Notes: generated by a model from the letters alone, not told the origin. A stretch of 55,700 nucleotides of DNA from an uncultured Campylobacter sp. (GCF_938045205.1 NZ_CALIMY010000100.1:1-55700); one strand, 5' to 3'. Positions 8,029 through 16,825 are shown, numbered from the stretch's first letter. A program made the numbers and translations.

Positions 8029-9603
8029 TTACTCCGCTGCGACCTCCCAAACGGTGCCGCTAGGCGTATCCATCACTTCGATCTTCATATCCGTAAGGCG
8101 CGCTCTGATGGCGTCCGCGCTCGCAAAGTCCTTTTCCGCCTTTGCCTGCGCACGCTGTTTTATCAGCTCCTCGATCTGTACCCTCTGCTGCTCGCTCACG
8201 CCGAAGCGAAAGTATTCGGTCTCATCCTCGTATAAAATTCCAAGGGTATGCTTCGCAAACTCCAAATTTGCAGTGATTTGGGCCTTTAGCGCCTTGTCTT
8301 TTGGCGCACGATCTAGCGCTTCATTCGCGCTTGCTACGAAGCTATCGAGCACCGCAAGCGCGCCCGAGGTGTTAAGATCGTCGCTTAAAAACTCCATCAT
8401 CTCCGATCTAAATTTAGCCTCCGCAGCAGGCAGTTCTGGCGCGGAATTTTTAGGCTTGGAATTCGGTGCCGCGTTTGGGCTTAAACTTTGAGATCCGCTC
8501 GAAGTTAAATTTCGCCCTGTATCCCCGCAGGTCTGCGCAGAGCTTGCGGATGAAATTTGCGCAGTATGTTCAGATACACATACCGCAGAATTTTGCCCCG
8601 TAGCGGGAGCTAAAACTTCACACACACGCTTTTTAAGGCGGTAAATTTTATCTAGCCTCTTTTTACTCGCAAGCAGATCGGTCACCGAATAATTAAAATT
8701 TGCCCTGTAATGCGAGCTTAAGAGATAAAATCTCAACGCCTCGCCCGGGGCGATTTTTAGAGCGTCTCGTACAAAAAAGGAGTTGCCTAGGCTCTTGCTC
8801 ATCTTTTCGTTATTTACCTGCACGAAGCCGTTGTGAAGCCAGTATTTGCTTAGCGCTCTATGGCGGGCGCAGCGGCACTGCGCGGCTTCGTTTTCGTGAT
8901 GCGGGAAGAGCAGATCGGCGCCGCCTGCGTGAATGTCGATGCAAAATTGCGGATCGCCGCTATCAAGGTGCGCTAAAATCATCGCTACGCACTCGCTGTG
9001 CCAGCCCGGGCGCCCTTTGCCAAACGGGCTATCGAACCAATTCTCGTCAAATTTCCACAGCACGAAGTCCTTTTCGTCGTGCTTGGCATCGTTTGAGGCG
9101 ACGCGAGCGATGTTTTTGCCGGCGCCCTCTTTTTTGCCGCTAAGACTTAGATAATCCCCATCCTTGCGCGTGTCGAAGTAGATGCCGTCACCTGCGATCT
9201 CGTAGGCAAAGCCTTTTTTAAGAAGCGAGGATATGAGCTCGCAGATCGCGGCGATATTTTCGGTCGCTTTGGGCGAAATGCTCGCGTCCGCGACGTTTAG
9301 CGCGCTCATATCCTGCAAATATCTGCTGGTATAAAATTCCGTGATCTCCCCCAGACTCTTGCCGGTTTCCGCCATCTTTTTTAAAATTTTATCGTCGATG
9401 TCTGTGAAATTTCGCGCAAATTTAACCTCATAGCCCTCCGCTTGCAGTACGCGGCGCAGCAGATCGAAGCTTACGGCGCTTTTTGCGTGCCCCAAATGCG
9501 CATCGTCATAAACGGTCGGGCCGCAGGCGTAAATGCGCGCTAATCCCTCGCTAATGGGCTTAAACGGTAGCTTCTTTTTGCTCAAACTATCATAAATTAC
9601 CAT
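8029..9603 (-). CDS. cysS: Cysteinyl-tRNA synthetase with a low-complexity insert
   Basis: The 524-residue class I synthetase charges tRNA-Cys. Visible motifs are the HIGH-type motif in YDDAHLGHAKSA (near residue 38), zinc-site residues including the WHSECVAM and HHENEAAQ segments, and KMSKS (near 266). The usual length is about 460 residues. The excess is a Ser/Ala/Asn-rich insert at about residues 332-390 (from LAPATGQNSAV to ELPAAEAK), inside the DALR/anticodon-side region and encoded by RAATTY-rich DNA. The conserved sequence resumes at FRSEMMEFLSDDLNT, so the enzyme should be functional. The start overlaps the end of murJ by 14 bases. Confidence 0.93.
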   Translation of the reverse strand: MVIYDSLSKKKLPFKPISEGLARIYACGPTVYDDAHLGHAKSAVSFDLLRRVLQAEGYEVKFARNFTDIDDKILKKMAETGKSLGEITEFYTSRYLQDMSALNVADASISPKATENIAAICELISSLLKKGFAYEIAGDGIYFDTRKDGDYLSLSGKKEGAGKNIARVASNDAKHDEKDFVLWKFDENWFDSPFGKGRPGWHSECVAMILAHLDSGDPQFCIDIHAGGADLLFPHHENEAAQCRCARHRALSKYWLHNGFVQVNNEKMSKSLGNSFFVRDALKIAPGEALRFYLLSSHYRANFNYSVTDLLASKKRLDKIYRLKKRVCEVLAPATGQNSAVCVSEHTAQISSASSAQTCGDTGRNLTSSGSQSLSPNAAPNSKPKNSAPELPAAEAKFRSEMMEFLSDDLNTSGALAVLDSFVASANEALDRAPKDKALKAQITANLEFAKHTLGILYEDETEYFRFGVSEQQRVQIEELIKQRAQAKAEKDFASADAIRARLTDMKIEVMDTPSGTVWEVAAE

Positions 9604-10987
9604 AATACAAGCCTTTTAAAATGTATAAAATCGCCGCTTCGCCCGCACAAAGCGCCGCGATCGCAATAATTTTTTTTGCGCGGATTATAGCCAAAAAGTT
9701 ATTAAATCCAAAAAAATAGAGGTTAAAGCCGAGCAGAAATGCCCCCGTTATCGTGCTTGCAAATGCAAGCCCCACCGCACCGAAGGGTTTAAAAAACAGC
9801 GCGCACAAAGCGACATTTATAAAGACGCACCAGATCGAAATTTTCGCGCTTAGTTTCTGCTTCATATTCGCATACAGCCAGTGCGAAAAAATCCTAGATA
9901 GCCCAAACGGCACGAGCCCCACCATATACGCGCCGAGAACTGCGGCGCATTCGATGGAATTTTGGCGAGTAAATTCTCCGCGCTCAAACAGCAGCTGCGT
10001 GATCTCGTTTCGCAGCATCACGCCGCCTATCGCGGAAAGCCCGAGCAGCGCCAAAAGGAAGTAAAACCCGCGCTCGACGAGCGCCAGAGCCTGCGCGTCG
10101 TCGTGAGCTTTTACGAATTTGCTCATGCGCGGAAAGATCGCCGTGCTAAGCGCGATCGCAAAAAGCGCAAGCGGCAGCTGAAATATGCGGTTGGCGTAGT
10201 ATAGATAGCTGATACTGCCGCTAGCAAGGAAGCTCGCAAAGAAGGTATCTATAAACGAGCTTAGCTGAAGTGCCGACGCACCGAGCACGCCTGCGAAAAA
10301 ATTTTTATAAAAGCCCTGCGTCTGCGGTTTATCACCCCGCGCAAGCCGCGCAAAGCCGCCCGTTAAGACGCGCAACATTCCGGTGAACTTCAGCGCATAA
10401 ACGTGCACCGCAAGCTGTAAAAGCCCGCCCGCTACGACGCCGAAGCTAAGATAAAGCACCGCCGTGGCGCCGTCCTTACCGCGAGCTAGCAGAAGCGCCG
10501 CGATCATCGCCAAATTTAAAAGCGCGGTCGAAAACGCCGTCGTAGCGAAGTGGTCGCGATACTGAAGCAGCGAGGCAAAGAGCGTAACGACAAAGATAAA
10601 TGTAAGGTAGAAAAAATTTATCCGCACGTACGGCACCGCAAGACCGATCTGCTCGGCGCTAAATCCGTATGCCAAAACTTTAGTAAAAACGGGCGCGGCA
10701 AGCAGTACGAGCGCCGTTAAAAGCGCGATGAAAATACTAAATTTAATAAGCACCGCTGCGGCAAAAATTCCTTTTTTGTGCGCGGCGGTAAAGCTAGGCA
10801 AAAACGCCTGCGTAAAGGCTCCCTCGCCGAAGAGTCTGCGGAAAAGATTGGGCAGTTTAAACGCTACGAAAAACAGATCGCTGTAAATCCCCGCGCCCAA
10901 AACCGATGCGGTAAGCAGGTCGCGCACGAAACCCAAAACCCGCGAAACCAGCGTGCCTACGCTATTTGTAAAAAAGCCTCTGAGCAT
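9590..10987 (-). CDS. murJ: Lipid II flippase MurJ (MviN)
   Basis: The 465-residue polytopic inner-membrane protein starts with the MurJ signature MLRGFFTNSVGTLVSRVLGFVRD and carries FKLPNLFRRLFGEGAFTQAFLPSF, both diagnostic of the MviN family in the MOP superfamily. MurJ moves lipid II to the periplasmic face for peptidoglycan synthesis. Length is slightly below the usual 500 or so residues. It is co-transcribed with cysS (14-base overlap). A TATAAA box lies at about 11003-11008 on the minus strand, back to back with the mlaE promoter. Confidence 0.93.
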   Translation of the reverse strand: MLRGFFTNSVGTLVSRVLGFVRDLLTASVLGAGIYSDLFFVAFKLPNLFRRLFGEGAFTQAFLPSFTAAHKKGIFAAAVLIKFSIFIALLTALVLLAAPVFTKVLAYGFSAEQIGLAVPYVRINFFYLTFIFVVTLFASLLQYRDHFATTAFSTALLNLAMIAALLLARGKDGATAVLYLSFGVVAGGLLQLAVHVYALKFTGMLRVLTGGFARLARGDKPQTQGFYKNFFAGVLGASALQLSSFIDTFFASFLASGSISYLYYANRIFQLPLALFAIALSTAIFPRMSKFVKAHDDAQALALVERGFYFLLALLGLSAIGGVMLRNEITQLLFERGEFTRQNSIECAAVLGAYMVGLVPFGLSRIFSHWLYANMKQKLSAKISIWCVFINVALCALFFKPFGAVGLAFASTITGAFLLGFNLYFFGFNNFLAIIRAKKIIAIAALCAGEAAILYILKGLYYGNL

Positions 10988-11029
10988 AAATCTCCATTAA
11001 ATTTTATAAAATGCCAAGGTTGATTATAT

Positions 11030-11035
11030 TATAAT
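11030..11035 (+). promoter_or_regulatory. -10 box for the mlaE gene
   Basis: TATAAT in the context TTATATTATAATTTCCCC lies 33 bases upstream of the TTG start of the STAS-permease gene, divergent from murJ. Confidence 0.5.
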
Positions 11036-11067
11036 TTCCCCTATTTTTTGATTTTGGAGAGAAATTT

Positions 11068-12171
11068 TTGCGGAATTTAGCCTTTTCGCTCGAAAGCTCG
11101 GGCGGGAAAAATACCTTATCGCTACGCGGGCAGTGGAACTACAAAAGCTCGCACTCCCAGCTACTTGCACTAAAAAAAGCGGTAAAAAATCTAAACGAGC
11201 TGGAGCTAAGCTTAAGCGAAATTTCAAATTTAGACTATTTCATGGCGTTGATGATCAAAAACGCCCTTGCCGGCAAGCGGGTTAGCCTTGTGGAGGATGG
11301 CAGCAAAGCTGCCAAAATTTTAAGCTTTATGGATGATAAAACGATCGATTTTAGCTACGTACCCGAGTCTCGCAGGCTAAATTTTTTAGCGCAGATCGGA
11401 CTTTATTGCCATCTTGGAATTCTAGGCTTGCTAAGCCTTGCAAGCTTTTTAGGCGAGTTTTTTTCTAAACTCGCGGCTTTTATAATTCATCCGATGAAAT
11501 TCCGCTTCAAAGAAACCGTAAATTTCATTAAAGATAGCGGCATAGACGCGCTTTTCATAGTCTCACTGACGGCATTTTTGATCGGCATCGTGCTTGCTTA
11601 CATCGGCTCGGATATGCTTTCTAAATTTGGCGCCAGCATCTATATCATCGATATTATGGGCTCTTTGACGCTGCGCGAGGTGGCGCCTCTAATCGCCGCT
11701 ATCGTTATCGCAGGTCGCTCGGCTTCGAGCTTTACGGCACAGATCGGCGTGATGAAGATCACAGAAGAGATCGATGCGATGAGGACGATGGGCTTTGATC
11801 CGTTTTATTTTCTTGCGATGCCGCGCATTATCGCGATGGTACTAATCATGCCGCTAGTCATTTTTATCGCAGATTCGGTAAGTATTTTGGCTCAGATGAT
11901 TGTGTGTGACGCGTATTTAGACATAGCCTTTAACGATTATTTGGATAGATTTAAGGCTTCTGTAGAGCTTAGGCATTTTTTAGTGGGTATGATTAAAGCG
12001 CCGTTTTTCGGGGCATTCATCGCTATCATCGGCTGTATGCGGGGTTTTGAGGTCAAAGGAAATACCCAAAGCATCGGCGAATACACCACGATCAGCGTCG
12101 TAAATGCGATATTTTGGGTCATCGCGATCGACGCGGTCTTTGCGGTTCTGTTTTCGGAAATCGGACTATGA
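11068..12171 (+). CDS. mlaE: MlaE-family ABC permease with N-terminal STAS domain
   Basis: The 367-residue protein has an N-terminal STAS-like domain (about 1-100, including LSLRGQWNYKSS and a Leu-rich strand-helix pattern) fused to a MlaE permease (about 115-367, with GSLTLREVAPLIAAIVIAGRSASSFTAQIGVMKITEEIDAM). MlaE permeases form the membrane part of MCE-type lipid transporters acting on outer-membrane lipid asymmetry. The start is a TTG with GGAGA upstream. It overlaps the ATPase gene by four bases. The counterpart in C. jejuni is, from memory, the iamB gene. Confidence 0.9.
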   Translation: MRNLAFSLESSGGKNTLSLRGQWNYKSSHSQLLALKKAVKNLNELELSLSEISNLDYFMALMIKNALAGKRVSLVEDGSKAAKILSFMDDKTIDFSYVPESRRLNFLAQIGLYCHLGILGLLSLASFLGEFFSKLAAFIIHPMKFRFKETVNFIKDSGIDALFIVSLTAFLIGIVLAYIGSDMLSKFGASIYIIDIMGSLTLREVAPLIAAIVIAGRSASSFTAQIGVMKITEEIDAMRTMGFDPFYFLAMPRIIAMVLIMPLVIFIADSVSILAQMIVCDAYLDIAFNDYLDRFKASVELRHFLVGMIKAPFFGAFIAIIGCMRGFEVKGNTQSIGEYTTISVVNAIFWVIAIDAVFAVLFSEIGL

Positions 12172-12938
12172 GCGAGCAAGTGCAATCCGGCGAAAGCGCT
12201 AAAATTATAGTCGCGCGCGACGTTACTACCGCGTATGGATCGCGCGTTATGCACGATTGCGTGAGTTTTAGCGTCAAAAGAGGCGAAATTTACGGCTTTT
12301 TAGGCGGCAGCGGCAGCGGTAAAACGACGTTAATGAAAACGCTCATATTTTTAAAGCGCCCGCAAAGCGGCGAGATTAAAATTTTCGGGCGCGATATTTG
12401 GCGCGCGAGCGAGGCGGAGCAAAACGAGATCCGCCTAAAATGCGGCGTGATGTTTCAGTTCGGTGCGCTTTACAGCTCAATGAGCGTGCTCGAAAACGTA
12501 GGCGTGCTGCTTCGCGAATACTCTAAATTTAACGAGCGCGAGATAGATGAGCTATCGATGTTTTGGATCCAAAAGGTGGGACTTAAAAAAGAGGCCGCCG
12601 CGCTTAGGCCAAACGAGCTTAGCGGCGGTATGAAAAAGCGCGTGGCGCTGGCTCGCGCGCTAGCACTTAGTCCTGAAATTTTATTTTTGGACGAGCCAAA
12701 CTCGGGGCTTGATCCGCTCAGCGCCAGAGCCCTTGATAGGCTTGTTTGCGAGCTTAGAGACAGCCTCGGCGTCACGGTCGTTATGGTGACGCACGACGTG
12801 GATAGTATCTTTGACATTTTGGATCGGTTTTTGATCGTGGATAATCAAAAAATCGCTTTTGAAGGAAATATCGAGGAGATTTCAAGCCTAGAGAATAACC
12901 CGCTCGAAGAGCTATTTAAGATGCGACAAAGAGATTAA
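12168..12938 (+). CDS. mlaF: MlaF-family ABC transporter ATPase
   Basis: This ATPase of 256 residues has Walker A GGSGSGKTTLMKT, signature LSGGMKKRVALARAL, Walker B ILFLDEPNSGLDP and the switch histidine in VTHDVDS. It powers the MlaE permease. The start is the ATG in an ATGA overlap with the mlaE stop, which is preferred over an upstream frame extension to 12114 lying within mlaE. In most relatives the MCE-domain gene follows at once; here a 506-base RAATTY-rich spacer separates it. Confidence 0.92.
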   Translation: MSEQVQSGESAKIIVARDVTTAYGSRVMHDCVSFSVKRGEIYGFLGGSGSGKTTLMKTLIFLKRPQSGEIKIFGRDIWRASEAEQNEIRLKCGVMFQFGALYSSMSVLENVGVLLREYSKFNEREIDELSMFWIQKVGLKKEAAALRPNELSGGMKKRVALARALALSPEILFLDEPNSGLDPLSARALDRLVCELRDSLGVTVVMVTHDVDSIFDILDRFLIVDNQKIAFEGNIEEISSLENNPLEELFKMRQRD

Positions 12939-13444
12939 ACTTCGGAATTTACCGAGCCGAAATATGCATCGCGGCGGGTAAAATTTAGATAGGTAGGAGC
13001 TGAAATTTTAAAATAGCAGCGGAAGAATTTTAAATTTTAAACCTAGCGAGGAATTCCCGGCTCCGCAGGGCTTAAATTTTAAAATTTAGACCTTAGCGGC
13101 TCAATCGAAATTTTAAACTTCGCCAGGAATTTTAGACCCCCGCGAGCATAAAATTTTAAAATTTAAACGGGGTGCATTTGCGGGATAGCGCATTGAAATT
13201 TTAAAATTTCGACGAGTAAGCGGCGTTAAATTAAACCGGGGCGGTAAAATTTTACGCTAAAATACGACGTGACGATATTTTGAAATTTCAAAATGCACGC
13301 TAAGCTTTAAAATTTAAACTCAGATGATTCTGCAAATTTTGCGACTATTTGAGAAAGTGCTAAGTTTTAAAATTTAAGCCCAAATGGCTATTTTAAGGCA
13401 TATCGCAGGGCTTAAATTTTACGCTCTGAAATTAGGAGAAAAGA
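12939..13444. repeat. RAATTY-saturated spacer inside the mla cluster
   Basis: No gene is supported. I count 20 copies of RAATTY (mostly AAATTT, plus several GAATTT and one GAATTC) in 506 bases, about one per 25 bases, against roughly one expected by chance. Many sit in longer palindromes such as AAATTTTAAAATTT (near 13073, 13150 and 13195). The A/T cores alternate with short G/C-rich pieces. The only clear expression signal is the AGGAGA before mlaD. Confidence 0.75.
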
Positions 13445-14374
13445 TTGGAAAATAGAACTTCATACACGATAGTAGGCGCATTTGTTATGATTTGCGTCGC
13501 GGCTCTTACGGCATTTATGTGGTGGATGCTTACAAAGACTGATCGCAGCGAAAGCTACCGCTCCTACTATATCCACACAAAAGAGCTTCCCGTAGGTATT
13601 AAGGAGAATTCCGAGGTTAAATTTATCGGCGTAAATGCGGGCATCATCAAAAGTATCGACTTCGCCGATATCGAAAATGCGATTATTGAGATTGAAATTT
13701 CGGTAAAAAGCAAGCTACCGATCTCGCAAGATAGCGTCGCTAAGGTAGAATCTCAAGGCATCAGCGGAATCGCGTTTATAAATATCACGAAAGGAAGCGG
13801 CAAGCTTTTTCCGCCGAATGATAAAAAGCCGATAATTGCGCTGGACAAAACACTTCTTGACAAAATCGGCTCTAAAGCTGAAGTCATCACCGATAGCGTG
13901 AGTGAGATGGTCTTTAAAATTAATGGGCTGTTGTCGAAGCAAAATACCGATAAAGTGGATAGAATTCTATCTTCGATGGATAAATTTAGCGCCGAGCTAA
14001 GTGATGAGAAAAAATTCCAAAGCCTAGACGCGCTGCTTGCTAACGTAAATACTCTCATAGCGAATTTAAACGAGCGCGAGAAGGAGCTAGACGCGCTGCT
14101 AGATAATCTAAACGCCTTTGCCGTGAGTGCTGCCAATCTATCGAATTCACTGGATAAAACCGCAGGCATCATCACTAAGCGTATCGATCGCGGCGAGTAC
14201 AATCTAAAAGCGATCTTGGATCCTACGCTTGAGGAGGCAAAAAACACTCTTGGCGAGCTCAAAAAATCGCTTAGAGAATTCCAAGGCGCGATGTTTAGGC
14301 TAGAGGACAATCCTTATGATTTCTTTTTCAAAGACACTTCTAAAAGCGCGGATCGCGACGATAAAAAGGAATAA
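13445..14374 (+). CDS. mlaD: MCE-domain substrate-binding protein (MlaD family)
   Basis: The 309-residue protein has one N-terminal membrane helix (about 8-28), then an MCE domain (about 38-120, with ELPVGIKENSEVKFIGVNAGIIKSIDF), then a long helical, coiled-coil-like C-terminal part (LLANVNTLIANLNEREKELDALLDNL). MCE proteins form periplasmic hexamers that shuttle lipids for the MlaEF transporter. The start is a TTG preceded by TAGGAGAAAAGA. The lipoprotein gene follows after two bases. Confidence 0.88.
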   Translation: MENRTSYTIVGAFVMICVAALTAFMWWMLTKTDRSESYRSYYIHTKELPVGIKENSEVKFIGVNAGIIKSIDFADIENAIIEIEISVKSKLPISQDSVAKVESQGISGIAFINITKGSGKLFPPNDKKPIIALDKTLLDKIGSKAEVITDSVSEMVFKINGLLSKQNTDKVDRILSSMDKFSAELSDEKKFQSLDALLANVNTLIANLNEREKELDALLDNLNAFAVSAANLSNSLDKTAGIITKRIDRGEYNLKAILDPTLEEAKNTLGELKKSLREFQGAMFRLEDNPYDFFFKDTSKSADRDDKKE

Positions 14375-14376
14375 AG

Positions 14377-14940
14377 ATGAAAAATTTTATAAAGTTTACG
14401 CTTGCTGCGACGCTGGCAGCGATATTTTTAGGCGGCTGCTTAGCTAAGCAGGCTAAGCCATACACTTACTACGAGCTGCGTTATGATCAAAAGCACTGCG
14501 TAAATCCTAGCGGTGCGCGCAAAAATATCTTTATCGACACCATCACAGCGACCGATCTCGTCGATAGGCGGGATATTTTAATAGTGGATTTTAGAAACCG
14601 AACGCGGTTCGCAAGCGACGCCAAATTTATCACGATGCCTAGCGAGATGGTATATAAGGCGCTGCTTGATGCGGCATTTTCCACCTGCTCGCTAAATCCG
14701 ATATTTGTGCCAAAAGAGCGGGATTTGCGCCTAAAAACCAGTATCGTAGCGCTTCAGGTCAATAACGATCAAGCAACCGTCACGATGGGATATGAAATTT
14801 TGAATTCTTTAGAAAGCATAAAATCCGGTATCGTCACTAAGCGCGTTTTCGTGCCTGATCCTAGCTCGCAAAGCATTTATAATGCCCTAAATTTAGCGCT
14901 TAATGAGAGCATAAACGAAATTTTAAAGGCTCTTAGATGA
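14377..14940 (+). CDS. ABC-type transport auxiliary lipoprotein (PqiC-like)
   Basis: The 187-residue protein has a lipoprotein signal with lipobox LGGC (C21) and a YTYYELRYD segment like the start of the mature PqiC/ABC-transport-auxiliary family. In MCE systems such lipoproteins sit in the outer membrane and receive or pass lipid from the MCE protein. It lies two bases after mlaD and overlaps ruvA by four bases, so ruvA is likely co-transcribed. Confidence 0.8.
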   Translation: MKNFIKFTLAATLAAIFLGGCLAKQAKPYTYYELRYDQKHCVNPSGARKNIFIDTITATDLVDRRDILIVDFRNRTRFASDAKFITMPSEMVYKALLDAAFSTCSLNPIFVPKERDLRLKTSIVALQVNNDQATVTMGYEILNSLESIKSGIVTKRVFVPDPSSQSIYNALNLALNESINEILKALR

Positions 14941-15491
14941 TAGCGGCGATCGAAGGAATTATCACGCGCAAGGAGCCCACTGCTTGCGTTATTAAATGCG
15001 CTAGCGGCGTGAGCTACGCTCTTTCGTTGTCATTAAATACCTCCGCGAAGCTCACGCAGGGCAAGCTGACCGAGCTTGCGTGCGTGCAAATTCTGCGCGA
15101 GGATGCCGATTTGCTGTATGGGTTTTTAGACGAGAGTGAAAAAAGGATGTTTGAAACCCTAATCAAGCTTAGTGGCGTAGGTGCAAGCACGGCGATGGCG
15201 GTTTGCTCGACGCTCGCTCCGCAGGATTTTGCGCGTTGCGTAGCTACAGGGGATGCTGCGACGCTAACTTCAGTTCCGGGTATCGGCCCAAAGACTGCTA
15301 GACGGATCATTGCCGAACTAGGCGATGCGAAGCTAATGGAATTCGGTCCTAGCGAGACTTATAAAAATGAAGCGGCGTCCGCGCTACAAAGCCTTGGATT
15401 TAAGCGCGATAAGATCAATCAAATTTTAGCGGGCTGCAGTAGCACGAATACGTCAGATCTTGTCAAAGAGGCGTTAAAAAAATTAGCGTAG
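14937..15491 (+). CDS. ruvA: Holliday junction branch migration protein RuvA
   Basis: The 184-residue protein has an N-terminal OB fold (about 1-62, beginning MIAAIEGIITRKE), two helix-hairpin-helix motifs (IKLSGVGASTAMAV near 79-92 and LTSVPGIGPKTARRII near 114-129) and a C-terminal helical domain that contacts RuvB. Length is typical. RuvA tetramers hold four-way junctions for RuvB. It starts in an ATGA overlap with the upstream lipoprotein gene and is followed by ddl after a 23-base gap. Confidence 0.95.
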   Translation: MIAAIEGIITRKEPTACVIKCASGVSYALSLSLNTSAKLTQGKLTELACVQILREDADLLYGFLDESEKRMFETLIKLSGVGASTAMAVCSTLAPQDFARCVATGDAATLTSVPGIGPKTARRIIAELGDAKLMEFGPSETYKNEAASALQSLGFKRDKINQILAGCSSTNTSDLVKEALKKLA

Positions 15492-15514
15492 AAAATAAAA
15501 TTTGAAGGAAAGCA

Positions 15515-16546
15515 ATGAAATTTGGCTTAGTTTTTGGAGCTCAAAGCTATGAGCACGAAGTAAGTATCATCTCGGCAATTGCCGTCAAAAATGCCCTAAA
15601 AGGCTGGGACTTGGAGTTTATATTTTGCGATAAAAATCGCAAATTTTACCGCATCGAGGATAAAAATATGCGCGCGGCATATTTTAAGCAGGGCGGCTAT
15701 GCTAAAGCAAAAGAGCTTAGTATCGGTGCAGGCGGATTTTTTGAGAGTGGAATGTTTAGCAAAAGCATGCTAGAAGTCGGCACATATATCAATCTAATCC
15801 ATGGCTGCGACGGCGAGGATGGAAAAATGGCGGCGCTATTTGAGTTTTTTGGCATCCCTTATATCGGACCTCGCATAGAAGCTAGCGTGCTAAGCTATAA
15901 TAAAATTTTAACCAAGCACCTGGCTCTAATCGCAAATGTAAAAACCTTGCCGTATGAGATCGTAAGTCGTACCAGCTTGCCTAATTTTAATTTTCCGATC
16001 ATCGTTAAGCCCGCTCATTTGGGCTCTAGCATCGGAATTTCGATAGCCAAGAATGAAAGCGAGTTTAGCTACGCGCTGGATCAGGCTTTTGAGCTGGACG
16101 ACAGCGCGATCGTAGAGCCATACTGGGAAAACGTAAAGGAATTTAATCTCGCAGGCGCTAAAATAGACGGCAAAATCGTATTTTCAAACATCGAAGAGCC
16201 AAAAAAAGAGGGCTATTTAAATTTCGATCGTAAATATTTGGATTTTTCGCGTAGTGGCGCGATCGAGCCCGCTCGTCCTGGCGCTTTGCTAGAGGGCAAG
16301 ATGAAAGACGCCTTTAAGCGGCTTTATAATGCAGGATCATTCGATGGCGCGCTCATTCGCTGCGATTTTTTTGAAAAAGAGGGCGAAATTTATCTAAACG
16401 AGATAAATCCAAACCCAGGCAGTCTCGCAAACTACCTATTTGATGATTTCTCCGAGGTATTAGCAGCTCTTGCTTCGTCGCTGCCGCCGATGAGACAGAT
16501 CCCCGTAAGCTACGAGCTGATCACTAAAATCACCGCTAATAAATAG
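15515..16546 (+). CDS. ddl: D-alanine--D-alanine ligase
   Basis: The 343-residue ATP-grasp enzyme joins two D-Ala residues for peptidoglycan. Visible are the N-terminal GAQSYEHEVSIISA (substrate loop with the usual EHxVS), the ATP-grasp core IIVKPAHLGSSIGISIAKNE, and the metal-binding end YLNEINPNPGSL. The start ATG has AAGGAAAG upstream. Order ruvA-ddl-(Phd-like)-hydrolase-murF matches my memory of C. jejuni, linking it with murF, whose substrate is the D-Ala-D-Ala dipeptide. Confidence 0.95.
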   Translation: MKFGLVFGAQSYEHEVSIISAIAVKNALKGWDLEFIFCDKNRKFYRIEDKNMRAAYFKQGGYAKAKELSIGAGGFFESGMFSKSMLEVGTYINLIHGCDGEDGKMAALFEFFGIPYIGPRIEASVLSYNKILTKHLALIANVKTLPYEIVSRTSLPNFNFPIIVKPAHLGSSIGISIAKNESEFSYALDQAFELDDSAIVEPYWENVKEFNLAGAKIDGKIVFSNIEEPKKEGYLNFDRKYLDFSRSGAIEPARPGALLEGKMKDAFKRLYNAGSFDGALIRCDFFEKEGEIYLNEINPNPGSLANYLFDDFSEVLAALASSLPPMRQIPVSYELITKITANK

Positions 16547-16555
16547 CCAATCGTT

Positions 16556-16589
16556 TAAAATTTTACGCTAAATTTTGCGTAAAATTTTA
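16556..16589 (+). terminator. Perfect inverted repeat after ddl
   Basis: Arms TAAAATTTTACGC (16556-16568) and GCGTAAAATTTTA (16577-16589) are perfect 13-base complements around an 8-base A/T loop. It follows ddl by ten bases and ends 17 bases before the Phd-like gene. There is no T run after it, so it may attenuate rather than end transcription; it also contains three AAATTT motifs. Confidence 0.45.
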
Positions 16590-16606
16590 CCCCAAAAGGT
16601 CGAGTT

Positions 16607-16825
16607 ATGATAAATCAAGACGAAATTTACACCGCTACCGAGATCGTGCGCAACTTCAGCACCGTTTTAAACAAGATCAAAAATCAAGAGATCAAAAAAG
16701 CCATGATCGTCAAAAACAACAAATTTGAAGCCGTGATGATCAGTATGAGCGAGTTTGAGCGACTCGAAAAGGCGGTCGAGCTACTCAAGGCCGTTTACGC
16801 CAAAAGGAGCGGCGGTGGCGAGTAA
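16607..16825 (+). CDS. Phd/YefM-like small protein, no toxin partner
   Basis: The 72-residue protein has the Phd/YefM antitoxin fold pattern: an N-terminal DNA-binding half (TATEIVRNFSTVLNKIKNQEIKKAMIVKNNKFEAVMIS) and a C-terminal amphipathic helix (SEFERLEKAVELLKAVY). No toxin gene follows; the next gene is an alpha/beta hydrolase whose GTG start overlaps its end. A similar small gene sits between ddl and the hydrolase in other campylobacters as I recall, which suggests a conserved regulator rather than an addiction module. Confidence 0.78.
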   Translation: MINQDEIYTATEIVRNFSTVLNKIKNQEIKKAMIVKNNKFEAVMISMSEFERLEKAVELLKAVYAKRSGGGE

